A stretch of 64,000 bases of DNA, taken from positions 1-64,000 of the forward strand of contig NZ_JBNAGK010000018.1 in assembly GCF_049803835.1 (NCBI RefSeq), read 5' to 3'. The position numbers and the translations under genes were made by a program. The stretch's first letter is position 1. Each line of letters starts with the position of its first letter. Source of the stretch: Pacificoceanicola sp049803835 (GTDB taxonomy: Bacteria; Pseudomonadota; Alphaproteobacteria; Rhodobacterales; Rhodobacteraceae). Under the pieces are notes generated by a model, which was not told where the DNA came from, searched no databases, and saw only the letters and a program-made list of their open reading frames with translations. This document shows positions 25,199 through 33,896 of the stretch, piece after piece.

Positions 25199-25227
25199 AA
25201 AAAAGGCGCCCCCGGGGCGCCTTTTTT
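25199..25227 (+). terminator. Intrinsic terminator of prfB
   Basis: AAAAAAGGCGCCCC / CGGGGCGCCTTTTTT: a strong GC stem flanked by A-run and T-run, 27 bp after the prfB stop. It could act in both directions, also serving the leftward gene at 25334. Confidence 0.92.
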
Positions 25228-25265
25228 GGTGTGTGGCCGGGCTGGGCGCCGGTCCGCGTTCCTGC

Positions 25266-25323
25266 GGTAGGGTGGGTTTTCAACCCACCGCCGCGCGTTG
25301 GTGGGCTGAAAACCCACCCTACC
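25266..25323. repeat. 58-bp imperfect palindrome (REP/MITE-like)
   Basis: The arms GGTAGGGTGGGTTTTCA and TGAAAACCCACCCTACC are perfect 17-bp inverted repeats. The inner ACCCACC and GGTGGGC extend the stem to 24 bp with one mismatch around a 10-base loop. It sits between the prfB terminator and the convergent ATPase-inhibitor gene. From memory, similar GTAGGGTGGGTTTTC palindromes are dispersed in many bacterial genomes. Confidence 0.8.
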
Positions 25324-25333
25324 CAGTCCGCGC

Positions 25334-25648
25334 TCAATGCTCCTCGAGCATCTGCCCCTTGGCCATGACCAGCAGCGCCTCGCGCTTGGCGCGGATCTCG
25401 TCCGCGGTGGCCTTGCCGTCCAGATCGGCGGCAACCTTGCGCACCACGTCCTCGTGACCGGCCTCTTCGAAATCGGCCTTGATGACCGCGCGGGCATAGG
25501 CCTCGGCCTCTTCGCCGACAAGGCCCATCAGCTCCGCGGCCCACATGCCCAGCAGCTTGTTGCAGCGCGCTTCGGCCTTGAACTTGATTTCCTCGTCATG
25601 GGCGAACTTGTTCTCGAAGGCGCTTTCGCGATCGTCGAAGGTGGACAT
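25334..25648 (-). CDS. F1-ATPase inhibitor subunit zeta (DUF1476)
   Basis: A 104-residue, charged, all-helical protein starting MSTFDDRESAFENKFAHDEE, the signature of the DUF1476 family. In Paracoccus denitrificans the family member is the zeta subunit, which blocks ATP hydrolysis by F1 through its N-terminal helix. The remaining sequence (RCNKLLGMWAAELMGL, then VIKADFEEAGHEDVVRKVAADL) matches the four-helix bundle. The start at 25648 follows a GAGGGAGTAG sequence on the minus strand. It is divergent from purC across 240 bp. Confidence 0.94.
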   Translation of the reverse strand: MSTFDDRESAFENKFAHDEEIKFKAEARCNKLLGMWAAELMGLVGEEAEAYARAVIKADFEEAGHEDVVRKVAADLDGKATADEIRAKREALLVMAKGQMLEEH

Positions 25649-25888
25649 GGGGCTACTCCCTCGGGATTGAAAATGGTCCGTTTCGATATGCCGTTGCGCG
25701 GCCTTCGTTGCAAGGCCCCAAAGCCCGGGCTGCGGCAACGCGCGCCGTTTCAGCGCGGTTTTTCGGGATTTGCGCAGCGCGGGCACCCTGCGTCCCAACG
25801 TGCGCTTGCGGCGCCTCGGGACTCGGAGTAAGACGGCGGCAAACGCGCTCGCTCCAGGGCGCCTTTGGCATTTCCAGAAAGGCCGATG

Positions 25889-26650
25889 ATGGCACGTCGC
25901 AAGAAGATTTACGAAGGCAAGGCCAAGACTCTCTACGAGGGCCCGGAACCGGGGACGATCGTCCAGTACTTCAAGGACGACGCCACTGCCTTCAACGCCG
26001 AGAAGAAGGCGACGATCGAGGGCAAGGGCGTGCTCAACAACATGCTCTCCGAGTTCTTCATGACCGGGCTCAACAACGTCGGCGTGCCGACGCACTTCAT
26101 CCGCCGCCTGAACATGCGCGAGCAGCTGGTCCGCGCCTGCGAGATCGTGCCGCTGGAAGTGGTGGTGCGCAACTACGCCGCCGGGTCGATGTCCAAGCGC
26201 CTGAACATCGAAGAGGGCACGCAACTGCCGCGTCCGATCGTCGAATACTACTACAAGGACGACAAGCTCGGTGATCCGATGGTCACCGAGGAGCATATCG
26301 CCGCCTTCGGCTGGGCCTCGCAGCATGACATGGACGACATCGTGGCGCTGGCGCTGCGGGTCAACGATTTCATGACCGGCCTGATGTACGGCGTCGGGAT
26401 CAAGCTGATCGACTTCAAGATCGAGATCGGCCGGGTCTATGACGGCGATTTCCAGCGGCTCATCGTGGCCGACGAGATTTCTCCGGACAGCTGCCGCCTG
26501 TGGGACATGGAAACAGGGCAGAAGCTCGACAAGGACGTGTTCCGCCGTGACCTCGGCTCGCTGACCGATGCCTATTCCGAGGTGGCCAAGCGGCTTGGCG
26601 TGATGCCGAAGCAGGCGACGCACCGGGCGAAGCCGACGCTGATCAATTGA
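25889..26650 (+). CDS. purC: Phosphoribosylaminoimidazole-succinocarboxamide synthase (SAICAR synthetase)
   Basis: A 253-residue cytosolic purine-synthesis enzyme that joins CAIR and aspartate with ATP. It begins MARRKKIYEGKAKTLYEGP, followed by FKDDATAFNAEKKATIEGKG, EVVVRNYAAGSMSKR and LIVADEISPDSCRLWD, all classical PurC motifs. Two consecutive ATGs exist (25886 and 25889); the AAGG site favours 25889, the usual N terminus. Very secure. Confidence 0.97.
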   Translation: MARRKKIYEGKAKTLYEGPEPGTIVQYFKDDATAFNAEKKATIEGKGVLNNMLSEFFMTGLNNVGVPTHFIRRLNMREQLVRACEIVPLEVVVRNYAAGSMSKRLNIEEGTQLPRPIVEYYYKDDKLGDPMVTEEHIAAFGWASQHDMDDIVALALRVNDFMTGLMYGVGIKLIDFKIEIGRVYDGDFQRLIVADEISPDSCRLWDMETGQKLDKDVFRRDLGSLTDAYSEVAKRLGVMPKQATHRAKPTLIN

Positions 26651-26696
26651 AAGCCCGTCTGCGTGAAGTGACGCAGCGGAGCTTCGGGACGGAAAG

Positions 26697-26719
26697 GGCG
26701 GCCTGAGAGCCGCCTTTTT
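26697..26719 (+). terminator. Intrinsic terminator after purC
   Basis: GGCGGC-CTGAGA-GCCGCC followed by TTTTT, 46 bp after the purC stop. The other strand has AAAAAGGCGGC...GCCGCCC, so it may also end the leftward glycosyltransferase transcript (stop at 26752). Confidence 0.88.
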
Positions 26720-26751
26720 CTATTCCAGATTAGAGGTTTGCGAGGCGTTCT

Positions 26752-29010
26752 TCACGCGGTTTCGCGGCCACGTAGGGCCTCCAGAAGGGTCGGCCAGACC
26801 TGGCTCGGGCGTTGGCGCGTGCCGTTCGCGGCCCAGTGGCTCGGCAGGGTCTTGTAGCGCACGGGGTTGTGCATGGCGACGACCTGCGCCAGCGGAGCGG
26901 TGTCGAGGATGGTCAGCGGAAAATCGTCGCGCGGGATTTCGGTCTGCACGAGGTAATGCGCGACGGTACGAGTCAGCACGCCCGGGCCCGTCTTGCCCCA
27001 GGCGCTCTCGGCATTGCGTTCGAGCAGCGCCTTGCGCACCAGCTTGGCCGCCGCGATCAGCGCCGGATGCTGCGGCGGGGCGGCGATGAAGTTGTTGCCG
27101 AGTGCGCCGCCGAGCGCTTCGCGGTAGACCACAAGTCCCGCGGTGCCCTGCAGCAATCCGTCCAGATCGCCGTACAGCCGGTCGTCCGCGTCGGCCCAGA
27201 TGCCGCCGTGATGCACCAGCAGGCAGAGCCGCAGCAGGTCCGATTCCTCCGCCGGGTTGCGTGCGAGGTCGAGCGCCCGCACCCAACGCGGGCCGAAATG
27301 GTCGCGCAGGAAGCGCACGGCGCCTGGGCGATCCCAGAGGTCATGCGTATAGCCTGGCGCGGCGGCCCAGCTCTGCACCATGTCGCGGACCGCGTCGGGC
27401 GGTTCCGGCTTGTCCCAGTACTGGACGATGCGCTTCGGGATCTCCGGCCCGGTTGTCCAGCCCGGCGCGGTGCTCCGCCAGTGGTCGATCAGCCGCAGCG
27501 CGGCGATGACGCTTTCCGGGCGCGTGTGGCGCCAGTCCTCGACCTTGTCATAGCCGCCCCGGGCCTTGTAATCGCGCTCCTCCAGTTGCAGCTCCAGCGC
27601 CATGGTTCCGGCCAGCCCGCTGCGATGCAGCAACCCGCCCGCTTCGCCCAGCGGATCGCCGATCTGGTCGCGGATGGCGTCGAGGTGGCGGATGTCGGCG
27701 AGGCTGTAGACCAGTTTCGCCATGGTGGTGCGGGTCTGCTTGTTGAGCTGACCAAGGTCGCGCAGCCGGGCGTAATGGCGCATCGCTGTGCCGAGATCGT
27801 TGCGCATTCCGGCCAACATCAGGCGATGCGTCGTCAACTCACCCTCGGGCAGATGCCCTGCGCCGGCGTCGATGGCCGCTTCGGCGAGGTCCAGACGCCC
27901 GAGCTTCAGCGCCCAGAGGATACGGAAGGTGGCCAGCCCCCGCGCCTCCGGCCAGCGCCGCACCGCAAGGCCGAGGTACCGCAGGGCGAGGGCATAGCGG
28001 CCCTGTCCGATCAGTGCCGTGGCGAGCATCTGCGCCTCATGCGCGGCCTTCGGTCTCTGGCGTCGCGGGCGCAGCAGCGCCACGGCGCGGTCCCAATCCA
28101 TCAGCGCCAAAGCCGCCTGCGCGGACAATTCATTGTGCAGGCGCTCGGTCAGATGCGGCTGCAGAGCGGCGCCGATCTCGTCGAGGATGTCCGCGTCGGC
28201 GGAGGCCATCTGGCTCGAATAGAGGTAGCGCAGGACCACGGGCGCGGTGGGCGTGTGGGTCAGGATGCGGGTGAGGATCGCCTCCTCCTGCGCCAACTGC
28301 CCGAGCTGCCGGTGCGCCCGGGCGAGCGGCACGGCGAATTCCAGCGGCAGGGCGCCGGGGGCGTCCTCCGTTTCGGCGTTGCCGAGCAGAAGGGACAGAC
28401 CGCGCACGGCGGCCTCGGGCGGGCAGGGGCCGGTGAGCAGGGCGGCGTAATCGACCCGCAGGCCGACGTTCTCGGGATCGCGTTCCAGAAGGCGGTGGTA
28501 GATCGGCGCGGCCAGACCGGGGCCGCCGGGCAGGGCGCGCAGGGCGGCAAGCGGTTCGGTGGGGTCCAGGTCCGGCAGCGCGTCCACCGCAGCACCGAGC
28601 GCCCGGGCCAGCCGGGCGGGCTGGGCAAGGGACTGGCGCAGTGCCAAATCGAGCGTCAGGAAGCGCGGGAAGCCGCTGACCCCGCCCCGGGCGAACACTG
28701 CGTCCAGCGCTTCCGCCGCCTCCGCATCGCGCCCGATGTCGTGCAGCAGTTCGGCACGTTTCAGCGGGGGCCAGAAGTTGTGCGGATGCGCCGCCTCCGC
28801 CAGCGACAGCAGGTGCAGGGCGCGGGCGTGGTTGCCCTCGCGGCGGGTCAGTTCGGCATCGAGCAGCCAGAACTTCGCCGGGATCACCTCTGCCAGCGCC
28901 GCTTCGTACTGTGCGCGGGCCTCCGCAATGTCGCCATGGTCCAGCGCATGGTCGGCGGCATCGGTGAAGCGTTGCCAACTGGGTGGGGAGGGCACAGGCG
29001 TGTCGGCCAT
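26752..29010 (-). CDS. TPR-containing glycosyltransferase (Gly_transf_sug, DXD)
   Basis: A 752-residue protein. About 480 N-terminal residues are helical TPR-type repeats. The C-terminal part (about 515-745) resembles capsular-polysaccharide/mannosyltransferase OCH1-type transferases: EIPKRIVQYWDKPEPPDAV, ESDLLRLCLLVHHGGIWADADD (cut here by context; the DXD is in WADADDR), and LGNNFIAAPPQHP. It should transfer a sugar from a nucleotide-sugar onto a surface glycan or protein. It starts 14 bp after the TPR-sulfotransferase stop on the same strand, so the two form an operon that probably decorates a secreted product of the neighbouring surface locus. Acceptor unknown. Confidence 0.82.
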   Translation of the reverse strand: MADTPVPSPPSWQRFTDAADHALDHGDIAEARAQYEAALAEVIPAKFWLLDAELTRREGNHARALHLLSLAEAAHPHNFWPPLKRAELLHDIGRDAEAAEALDAVFARGGVSGFPRFLTLDLALRQSLAQPARLARALGAAVDALPDLDPTEPLAALRALPGGPGLAAPIYHRLLERDPENVGLRVDYAALLTGPCPPEAAVRGLSLLLGNAETEDAPGALPLEFAVPLARAHRQLGQLAQEEAILTRILTHTPTAPVVLRYLYSSQMASADADILDEIGAALQPHLTERLHNELSAQAALALMDWDRAVALLRPRRQRPKAAHEAQMLATALIGQGRYALALRYLGLAVRRWPEARGLATFRILWALKLGRLDLAEAAIDAGAGHLPEGELTTHRLMLAGMRNDLGTAMRHYARLRDLGQLNKQTRTTMAKLVYSLADIRHLDAIRDQIGDPLGEAGGLLHRSGLAGTMALELQLEERDYKARGGYDKVEDWRHTRPESVIAALRLIDHWRSTAPGWTTGPEIPKRIVQYWDKPEPPDAVRDMVQSWAAAPGYTHDLWDRPGAVRFLRDHFGPRWVRALDLARNPAEESDLLRLCLLVHHGGIWADADDRLYGDLDGLLQGTAGLVVYREALGGALGNNFIAAPPQHPALIAAAKLVRKALLERNAESAWGKTGPGVLTRTVAHYLVQTEIPRDDFPLTILDTAPLAQVVAMHNPVRYKTLPSHWAANGTRQRPSQVWPTLLEALRGRETA

Positions 29011-29024
29011 CTCGGTCCTCTGCG

Positions 29025-30878
29025 TCAGGAACGCGGGTCCAGTCCGGCGGCGACGCGGTCCTCGTCGCTCAGCGCGTCCTGCACCTCGATCGCGAGGTTC
29101 TTCAGCAGCGGACCGTACCGCCGCCAGCGGGCGACGGAGCTGTCGTAGATCGGCTGGCGCACCTGCGCGACGGAGGCAGTGTTGACCTGGTGGCTGGAGG
29201 CGGTGTGGTCGAGCATCGCGGGGCTCCAGTCCAGCCCGACGAACGCCACGAGCTCGCGCATCCGCGCCTCGGGATCGGTGACGATGTCTTCATAGGCCAC
29301 CTGCCGCACCCGGTCCGGAAGCAGCTCGGCCCAGCGGCTGGCCAGCGCGTCGAACCGCCGCCAGGTTGCACCCAGCGCGGGGAAGGCGGTGCTGAACGGC
29401 TGGTTGGCGCCGAAGTTCTGCATGTAGTTGGACAGCAGGTTGTCCATCGGATGCCGCCGCATGATCAGGAACTTCGCGCGCGGCAGCGCCATGGCGAGCA
29501 GCGGCACATAGTGGTAATTCGCCGGCATCTTGTCCGAGACATAGCCGGCACGCAGCCCCTCGCCGTGCAGCACTGCGACGTAATCCTCCGCCAGCCGCGC
29601 GAAGTCGTCCGGTGTCAGCGCGTCGCTGTCCAGGTCCTTTTCCAGCGCCGCATGCAGGCGCTTGTTGCGGCCCAGTGCGCGGATCGTGGCGGGCAGCTCG
29701 CCTCCCGCCTGCACGTCCGGATGGCGCGAGAACATCTGGTCCATGAGCGTGGTGCCGGAGCGGGGCATGCCGCAGATGAAGATCGGGCTGACCTCCGTGA
29801 CCGTCTTGCTGGCGCAGCGCGAGAGCAGCGCGGGCGTGACGAACTCGAGCAGACGCTCGGTCCGCTCGGCGGCGTTGTCCTCTCCGAAGGCCCTCGGTTG
29901 CTGCGCGGTGGCAAGGGCGTTGGCGGCGTTGAAATAGCCGATGGCGGCTTCGTAATTGCCGAGATCGTCCTCCGCCTTGCCGAGTGCGAAGAGCAAGGCG
30001 GTGCGCGGCTCCACCGCAATGGAGTCGAGCCGGGACTCGTAGGTCTTGAGCGTGTTGTATTCCGGGCTGTCCGCCGTGGTCTTGCGAATGTGTACAACCC
30101 GGGTCAGCGCGGCGATACCGACGGGCGGCTTGTTCGCGATGCCGAGCAGCATGTCCACGGCCTCCGCGATCTTGCCCTGTGCGGCCAGCGTATTGCCGAG
30201 GTGCAGCATCGGCTCGGGCTGACCGGGGGCAAGCTCCATCGCGCGGCGGGCGTGGTGCTCGGCGCTGTCGGGGCGCTCGCGGCGGAACAACGCATGGGCG
30301 AGGTGCGAATGCGCCGGGGCGTTTTGCGGATCGACGCTGAGCGCGCGGAACAGCACGTCGATGGCGGCGTCGAACTGCTGTGCACGGATATGCGCCTGTC
30401 CGAGGTTGAGCAGCACATCGAGGATGGTGCCATCGAGCGAGACCGCCTTTTGCAGGTGCCGGATGGCGCCGGGCAGGTCGCTCTTGGTCAGCAGCGCCGC
30501 GCCAAGGTTGCCATGCGCCAGCGCCAGGTTCGGCGCGATCTCCGTCGCCCGCTTCAGCCGCTCGATTGCGGCGTCCATCTGGCCGGACTGCGCCAGGATC
30601 GTGCCAAGGTCGACCAGGGCCACCGGATCGCTGGGCTCGGTGTTGTCGACCACGGTTTCCAGCATGGAAATCGCCGTGTCGCGATCGCCCCGATAGGAAT
30701 GGTTGAGTGCCTTGAGGTGCAGCAGCCGGGGCACGCCCGGATGCGCGGTCAGAAGGCGGTCCAGCATGATGTCCGCTTCCCGATAGCGTCCGGCGGCCTG
30801 ATGTTGCGCCACGCGCTCGAGATCGGCGTTGACGCTGTCCAGCAGCGCGGCGTTCTGTTGGGCGACGGATGCGGTCAT
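29025..30878 (-). CDS. TPR-containing sulfotransferase
   Basis: A 617-residue protein with nine or so TPR units in the N-terminal 300 residues (for example LALAHGNLGAALLTKSDLPGA) and a C-terminal sulfotransferase domain (about 365-605). The PAPS 5'-phosphosulfate loop is FICGMPRSGTTLMDQMF, and the 3'-phosphate region contains FLIMRRHPMDNLLSNYM. It should sulfate a glycan or protein tyrosine; TPRs often present the substrate. The ATG at 30878 follows GGGAG; the extended frame to 31082 is Arg/Pro noise overlapping the broken Hint gene. It is upstream of, and cotranscribed with, the glycosyltransferase. Confidence 0.88.
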   Translation of the reverse strand: MTASVAQQNAALLDSVNADLERVAQHQAAGRYREADIMLDRLLTAHPGVPRLLHLKALNHSYRGDRDTAISMLETVVDNTEPSDPVALVDLGTILAQSGQMDAAIERLKRATEIAPNLALAHGNLGAALLTKSDLPGAIRHLQKAVSLDGTILDVLLNLGQAHIRAQQFDAAIDVLFRALSVDPQNAPAHSHLAHALFRRERPDSAEHHARRAMELAPGQPEPMLHLGNTLAAQGKIAEAVDMLLGIANKPPVGIAALTRVVHIRKTTADSPEYNTLKTYESRLDSIAVEPRTALLFALGKAEDDLGNYEAAIGYFNAANALATAQQPRAFGEDNAAERTERLLEFVTPALLSRCASKTVTEVSPIFICGMPRSGTTLMDQMFSRHPDVQAGGELPATIRALGRNKRLHAALEKDLDSDALTPDDFARLAEDYVAVLHGEGLRAGYVSDKMPANYHYVPLLAMALPRAKFLIMRRHPMDNLLSNYMQNFGANQPFSTAFPALGATWRRFDALASRWAELLPDRVRQVAYEDIVTDPEARMRELVAFVGLDWSPAMLDHTASSHQVNTASVAQVRQPIYDSSVARWRRYGPLLKNLAIEVQDALSDEDRVAAGLDPRS

Positions 30879-30960
30879 GGGAACTCCCGGGCGTTGGTCT
30901 GGGTCGAAAACCTCGGCTTCCAGTGTTAAGCGGCGGGGCGGGGAAAGGAAAGGGTCGAGG

Positions 30961-31424
30961 TCATGCGGTCCGTCTAGCCAGCCAACGGCGCGACCGCGCG
31001 GCGAGACGGCTCCGGAGCGCCGACGGCACCATGCGTGGCGCGACGATCCGGGGCAGCGGCATTTCCCGGATCTTCGGCGCATCAGCCCGCTCGTGCCCGT
31101 TCACGAAGGCCGCGCGGCCCGGATTGTCGAGGTAGGTTTCGCAGGCCAGACCCTCCGCGAGGATAAGCTCGTGCGCGTCAGTTTCCACGTGGAAGCAGGT
31201 GAACAGCGGCCAACCGCGTACCAGTCGCTGATGATGAGATGGCCTTGCGTCGTGCCCGTTCCCATATCCGGAGCATACCGCGCTTTCTGTTCGTTCGTGT
31301 ATCGGTCCGAGTACAGGTTCTTGATGCTCAGCGTGAACTGGATGCCGTTTTCCATGAACGTCATCGTCACATCGGTGCCCTGAACGAATTGACCGGGGCC
31401 GTCGTCGAATTCAAACAATGCCAT
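30961..31424 (-). pseudogene. Broken Hint-domain protein paralogue with internal deletion
   Basis: The N-terminal frame (from the ATG at 31424: MALFEFDDGPGQFVQGTDVTM) resembles the start of the intact Hint gene at 31662-32681 (MTLFNFSTGSDLSDQGTNAS). After GHLIISDWYAVG, homology jumps, in another frame, to FTCFHVETDAHELILAEGLA, which matches the paralogue's residues 263-280. About 195 codons (paralogue residues 69-262), including the Hint Cys and the PDHAVEI block, are missing. Junction is near 31200. The product cannot be a functional Hint enzyme. Confidence 0.82.
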
Positions 31425-31607
31425 GGTTCATCATTCCGTTTGCCTTGGGCCTTGCCATGCTGCTGCGGCGGAGCCGATTGCCGGGAACGACGCATGGAAC
31501 AGGACGCCTCGGGCCGTTTTGCCCCACGCCATTGTCCAAGTCTGACAGGTAAATGATATTCGGTCTTTGATATGTGTTAAGTTCAAAAAGGATCTTACAA
31601 AGAAAAT

Positions 31608-31631
31608 GGCCGGAGGGTGAAGCTCCGGCCA
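31608..31631 (-). terminator. Intrinsic terminator of the Hint gene
   Basis: On the minus strand TGGCCGGAG-CTTCAC-CTCCGGCCA is followed by TTTTCTTTG, 30 bp past the Hint stop. It is a clear rho-independent signal that separates the intact gene from the broken paralogue. Confidence 0.88.
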
Positions 31632-31661
31632 AATCGTGGTTGTGTCTCGGCGCGGTGCCGA

Positions 31662-32681
31662 TCAGGCGGCGACGCGCGGGGCCCGCTGTGCGAGACGGGT
31701 CTCGATGTCCTGCGGCACCATGCGCGGGGCGATGATGCGGGGCAGGGCCATTTCCGGGATCATCGGGGCGCCTGCGCGCTCCGCGCCGTTCACGAAGGCG
31801 CTGCGGTCCGGGTTGTCGAGGTAGCTCTCCGAGGCCAGACCTTCGGCGAGGATGAGCTCGTGCGCGTCGGTCTCGATGTGGTAGTAGGTGAAGCCTTCCA
31901 CCGGCATCGTGGCGACCTTGTAGATCGAGGAGCCATTGACCAGGGCCGAGGCATTGAACAGAAGGCCGTCGATTTCCACCGCATGATCCGGCGAGACGTA
32001 GAGGTCGCGGGACGGCACGTTCTCGGAAATCGCGCCAGCGGTGATGCAGATCGGGTTGACCTTGCCCGGGTGGGCGGTGCGTCCGTCGATGGGCTGGATG
32101 CCAACCCACTTGACGGTGGTCTCGCCGCCATGGGCGAGGGGCAGGGTGTCGCCTGGCTTGAGGTCCTGAACGAGCACGCGGCCGCGGGTGGTCTCGATCC
32201 CGGTGTCTTCGAGGTAGCACACGATGTCGGCGTTCAGGCTGTCGATCTGGATGTATCCGTCACCGGAGAGCAGCGTGAACTTGATCGCGGTGAAGGTGTT
32301 CGTGCCGGCCTGGTTGATGGTGATGCTGTCGTTCGCCGCGTTGACTGTCGAAACGAAGTTCCCGTTTGTCCCGACGAAGGTGAACCGCCAACTGCCGGTG
32401 ATCGACCGGCCGATGTTCAAGGTCAGGCTGCCGCCGAAGGACGAACCGGGATTGGTGACATCCAGCGTCCAGACTCCCGCGCCGCCGTAGTCGGTGACCG
32501 ACAGAAGGCCAACGCTGGGACCGTCGTCCGGATTGTAAAAGGCCACGTTGTGGTTCGCCGCACCGGACGGGTTGGCGCTGGTGCTGAGGGTAAAATTGGT
32601 ACTGTTGTCGGTAAAGCTAATCGAAGCGTTGGTGCCCTGGTCGCTGAGGTCGCTACCGGTGCTGAAATTGAATAGAGTCAT
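31662..32681 (-). CDS. Hint-domain (Hint_2) secreted-type protein
   Basis: A 339-residue protein. The N-terminal 150 residues are a beta-rich, Thr/Ser/Asn/Gly-rich module typical of secreted surface proteins, with no cysteine and no classical signal peptide. The C-terminal half is a Hint (Hedgehog/intein) domain: block A with Cys155 (VCYLEDTGIETTRGRVLVQDL), PDHAVEIDGLLFNASALVNG, and HIETDAHELILAEGLASES, the Roseobacter Hint_2 hallmark. Hint domains can perform autoproteolysis through an N-S acyl shift. The C-terminal RAPRVAA tail is short. A damaged copy follows downstream. Self-processing here is inferred, not shown. Confidence 0.88.
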   Translation of the reverse strand: MTLFNFSTGSDLSDQGTNASISFTDNSTNFTLSTSANPSGAANHNVAFYNPDDGPSVGLLSVTDYGGAGVWTLDVTNPGSSFGGSLTLNIGRSITGSWRFTFVGTNGNFVSTVNAANDSITINQAGTNTFTAIKFTLLSGDGYIQIDSLNADIVCYLEDTGIETTRGRVLVQDLKPGDTLPLAHGGETTVKWVGIQPIDGRTAHPGKVNPICITAGAISENVPSRDLYVSPDHAVEIDGLLFNASALVNGSSIYKVATMPVEGFTYYHIETDAHELILAEGLASESYLDNPDRSAFVNGAERAGAPMIPEMALPRIIAPRMVPQDIETRLAQRAPRVAA

Positions 32682-32979
32682 TCACGTCTCCCAATCGCCG
32701 GTGCGTCGTTTCGAGGCCCGGGCCTGTTTCCGGATCGCCGACCGGCGCAAGGACCGGGGCGGCTGAATCAACATGAAGAAAGTGTTAACAGCTTTCGCGC
32801 GGTAGAACAGTGATTTTGCGCACATCGGGCAAGTCAGGGTGGCATATTCAGCACGAAAAACGGCATTTGGTGCACGATCTGATTTCATCATGGTGAGACT
32901 TCGGCCCGGAAAGGTCATTGACCTGCGCCCCCGCATGGGTTTGCCTGCGCACCGGACGCAGACCAGACCGGGACATTCG

Positions 32980-33312
32980 ATGACCGACCTAGCCATTCTG
33001 AAGATAGACCATTTCGCCCCTCTGGCCGGACAGACCGTCCGTGTCGCGGCGGAGGGCCAAAGCCTCGACCTCACGCTGGACAACGTCAAGGCGCTGGGTG
33101 CGCATACCTCGCGGGACACCCACCTTGAAGTCGGCGGGCGGGTGATCCCGCCGCGCGAAGCCTTTGTCCTTGTCCTGGAAGGGCCGCGCGAGCCGGTGCT
33201 GCCGCAGCAAACCTACCCTTTGACGTTCCCGGAGCTCGGAACTTTGGACCTGTTCATGGTGCCGTTCCGGCAGGATCATGCCTGCACGCTGTACGAAATC
33301 GGGTTCAGCTGA
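32980..33312 (+). CDS. DUF6916-type protein
   Basis: A 110-residue protein starting MTDLAILKIDHFAPLAGQTV, a small beta-rich domain with no signal peptide. It has the general look of the DUF6916 family that travels with phage-tail-collar proteins (YEIGFS ending, PQQTYPLTFPELGTLDLFMVP). A second DUF6916-like, Tat-exported gene lies at 33897-34355. A GGGA ribosome site precedes the ATG. The intergenic region upstream to the Hint gene (32682-32979) shows no gene. Function unknown. Confidence 0.78.
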   Translation: MTDLAILKIDHFAPLAGQTVRVAAEGQSLDLTLDNVKALGAHTSRDTHLEVGGRVIPPREAFVLVLEGPREPVLPQQTYPLTFPELGTLDLFMVPFRQDHACTLYEIGFS

Positions 33313-33321
33313 CGGGCGTGG

Positions 33322-33828
33322 TCAGATCTCGCGCGGGCTGAGGTCCGGCCGCCATTCCATGCGCAGATGGGTCGCTGTCTGGTTGGTCGGGCGGAACCCG
33401 AGCCGGCGATAGAGCGATAGTGCCGGATTGCCATGCGCCACGCTGAGCCGCGCGGGCACCTTGCCGCCCCAGGCCTCATTGAGCAGGGACTTGAGGATGT
33501 CGGTGCCGATGCCGCGCCCGCGATGGCTCTCGGCGATCGTGAATTCGATGATGTAGAGGCAGTCGTCCTGCCGGTCGAGATAGAGCCGCCCGACAGGCAC
33601 ACCGTCGAGCTCGATCACGAGAAACTTCGCCCCGAGGAACTCCATCCGGTAGGACAGGTCCTGCGCCTTGAACTGTTGTTCGAGGAAGTCCTTCTTGTCC
33701 TCCTCCGTCCAGCGGGTGATGCGGAATTCCCATTCCCGGGTGCTGGCGTAAAGCGCCATGAGAAAGGCGCGGTCGCTGTCCTGGACCGGGCGGAAACTGA
33801 CCTGGCCCTTGGGAAAAAGCGTCTGCAT
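33322..33828 (-). CDS. GNAT-family N-acetyltransferase
   Basis: A 168-residue acetyltransferase. The acetyl-CoA-binding motif A is ESHRGRGIGTDILKSLL, with motif B around NPALSLYRRLGFRPTNQ. It transfers acetyl from acetyl-CoA to an amine; the acceptor is unknown. The position between two DUF6916-like genes and the collar genes suggests it belongs to the locus, since GNAT enzymes recur in collar-protein clusters. Convergent with the preceding DUF6916 gene (gap 9 bp). Confidence 0.88.
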   Translation of the reverse strand: MQTLFPKGQVSFRPVQDSDRAFLMALYASTREWEFRITRWTEEDKKDFLEQQFKAQDLSYRMEFLGAKFLVIELDGVPVGRLYLDRQDDCLYIIEFTIAESHRGRGIGTDILKSLLNEAWGGKVPARLSVAHGNPALSLYRRLGFRPTNQTATHLRMEWRPDLSPREI

Positions 33829-33850
33829 GTCCTTGCTCCATCAAAGAAAA

Positions 33851-33877
33851 CGGCCTCCGCCCGATGGGCGAAGGCCG
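33851..33877 (-). terminator. Intrinsic terminator after Tat-exported DUF6916 gene
   Basis: On the minus strand, CGGCCTTCGCCC/GGGCGGAGGCCG stem followed by TTTTCTTTG, 20 bp after the stop of the gene at 33897. Confidence 0.85.
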
Positions 33878-33896
33878 ATGCATCCTGCCAAGCACG

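Noticed and set aside
26812..30929. Two long plus-strand frames opposite the glycosyltransferase and sulfotransferase genes.
   Set aside because: The minus-strand proteins contain TPRs, DXD and PAPS motifs; the plus frames show no motif and mirror codon bias.
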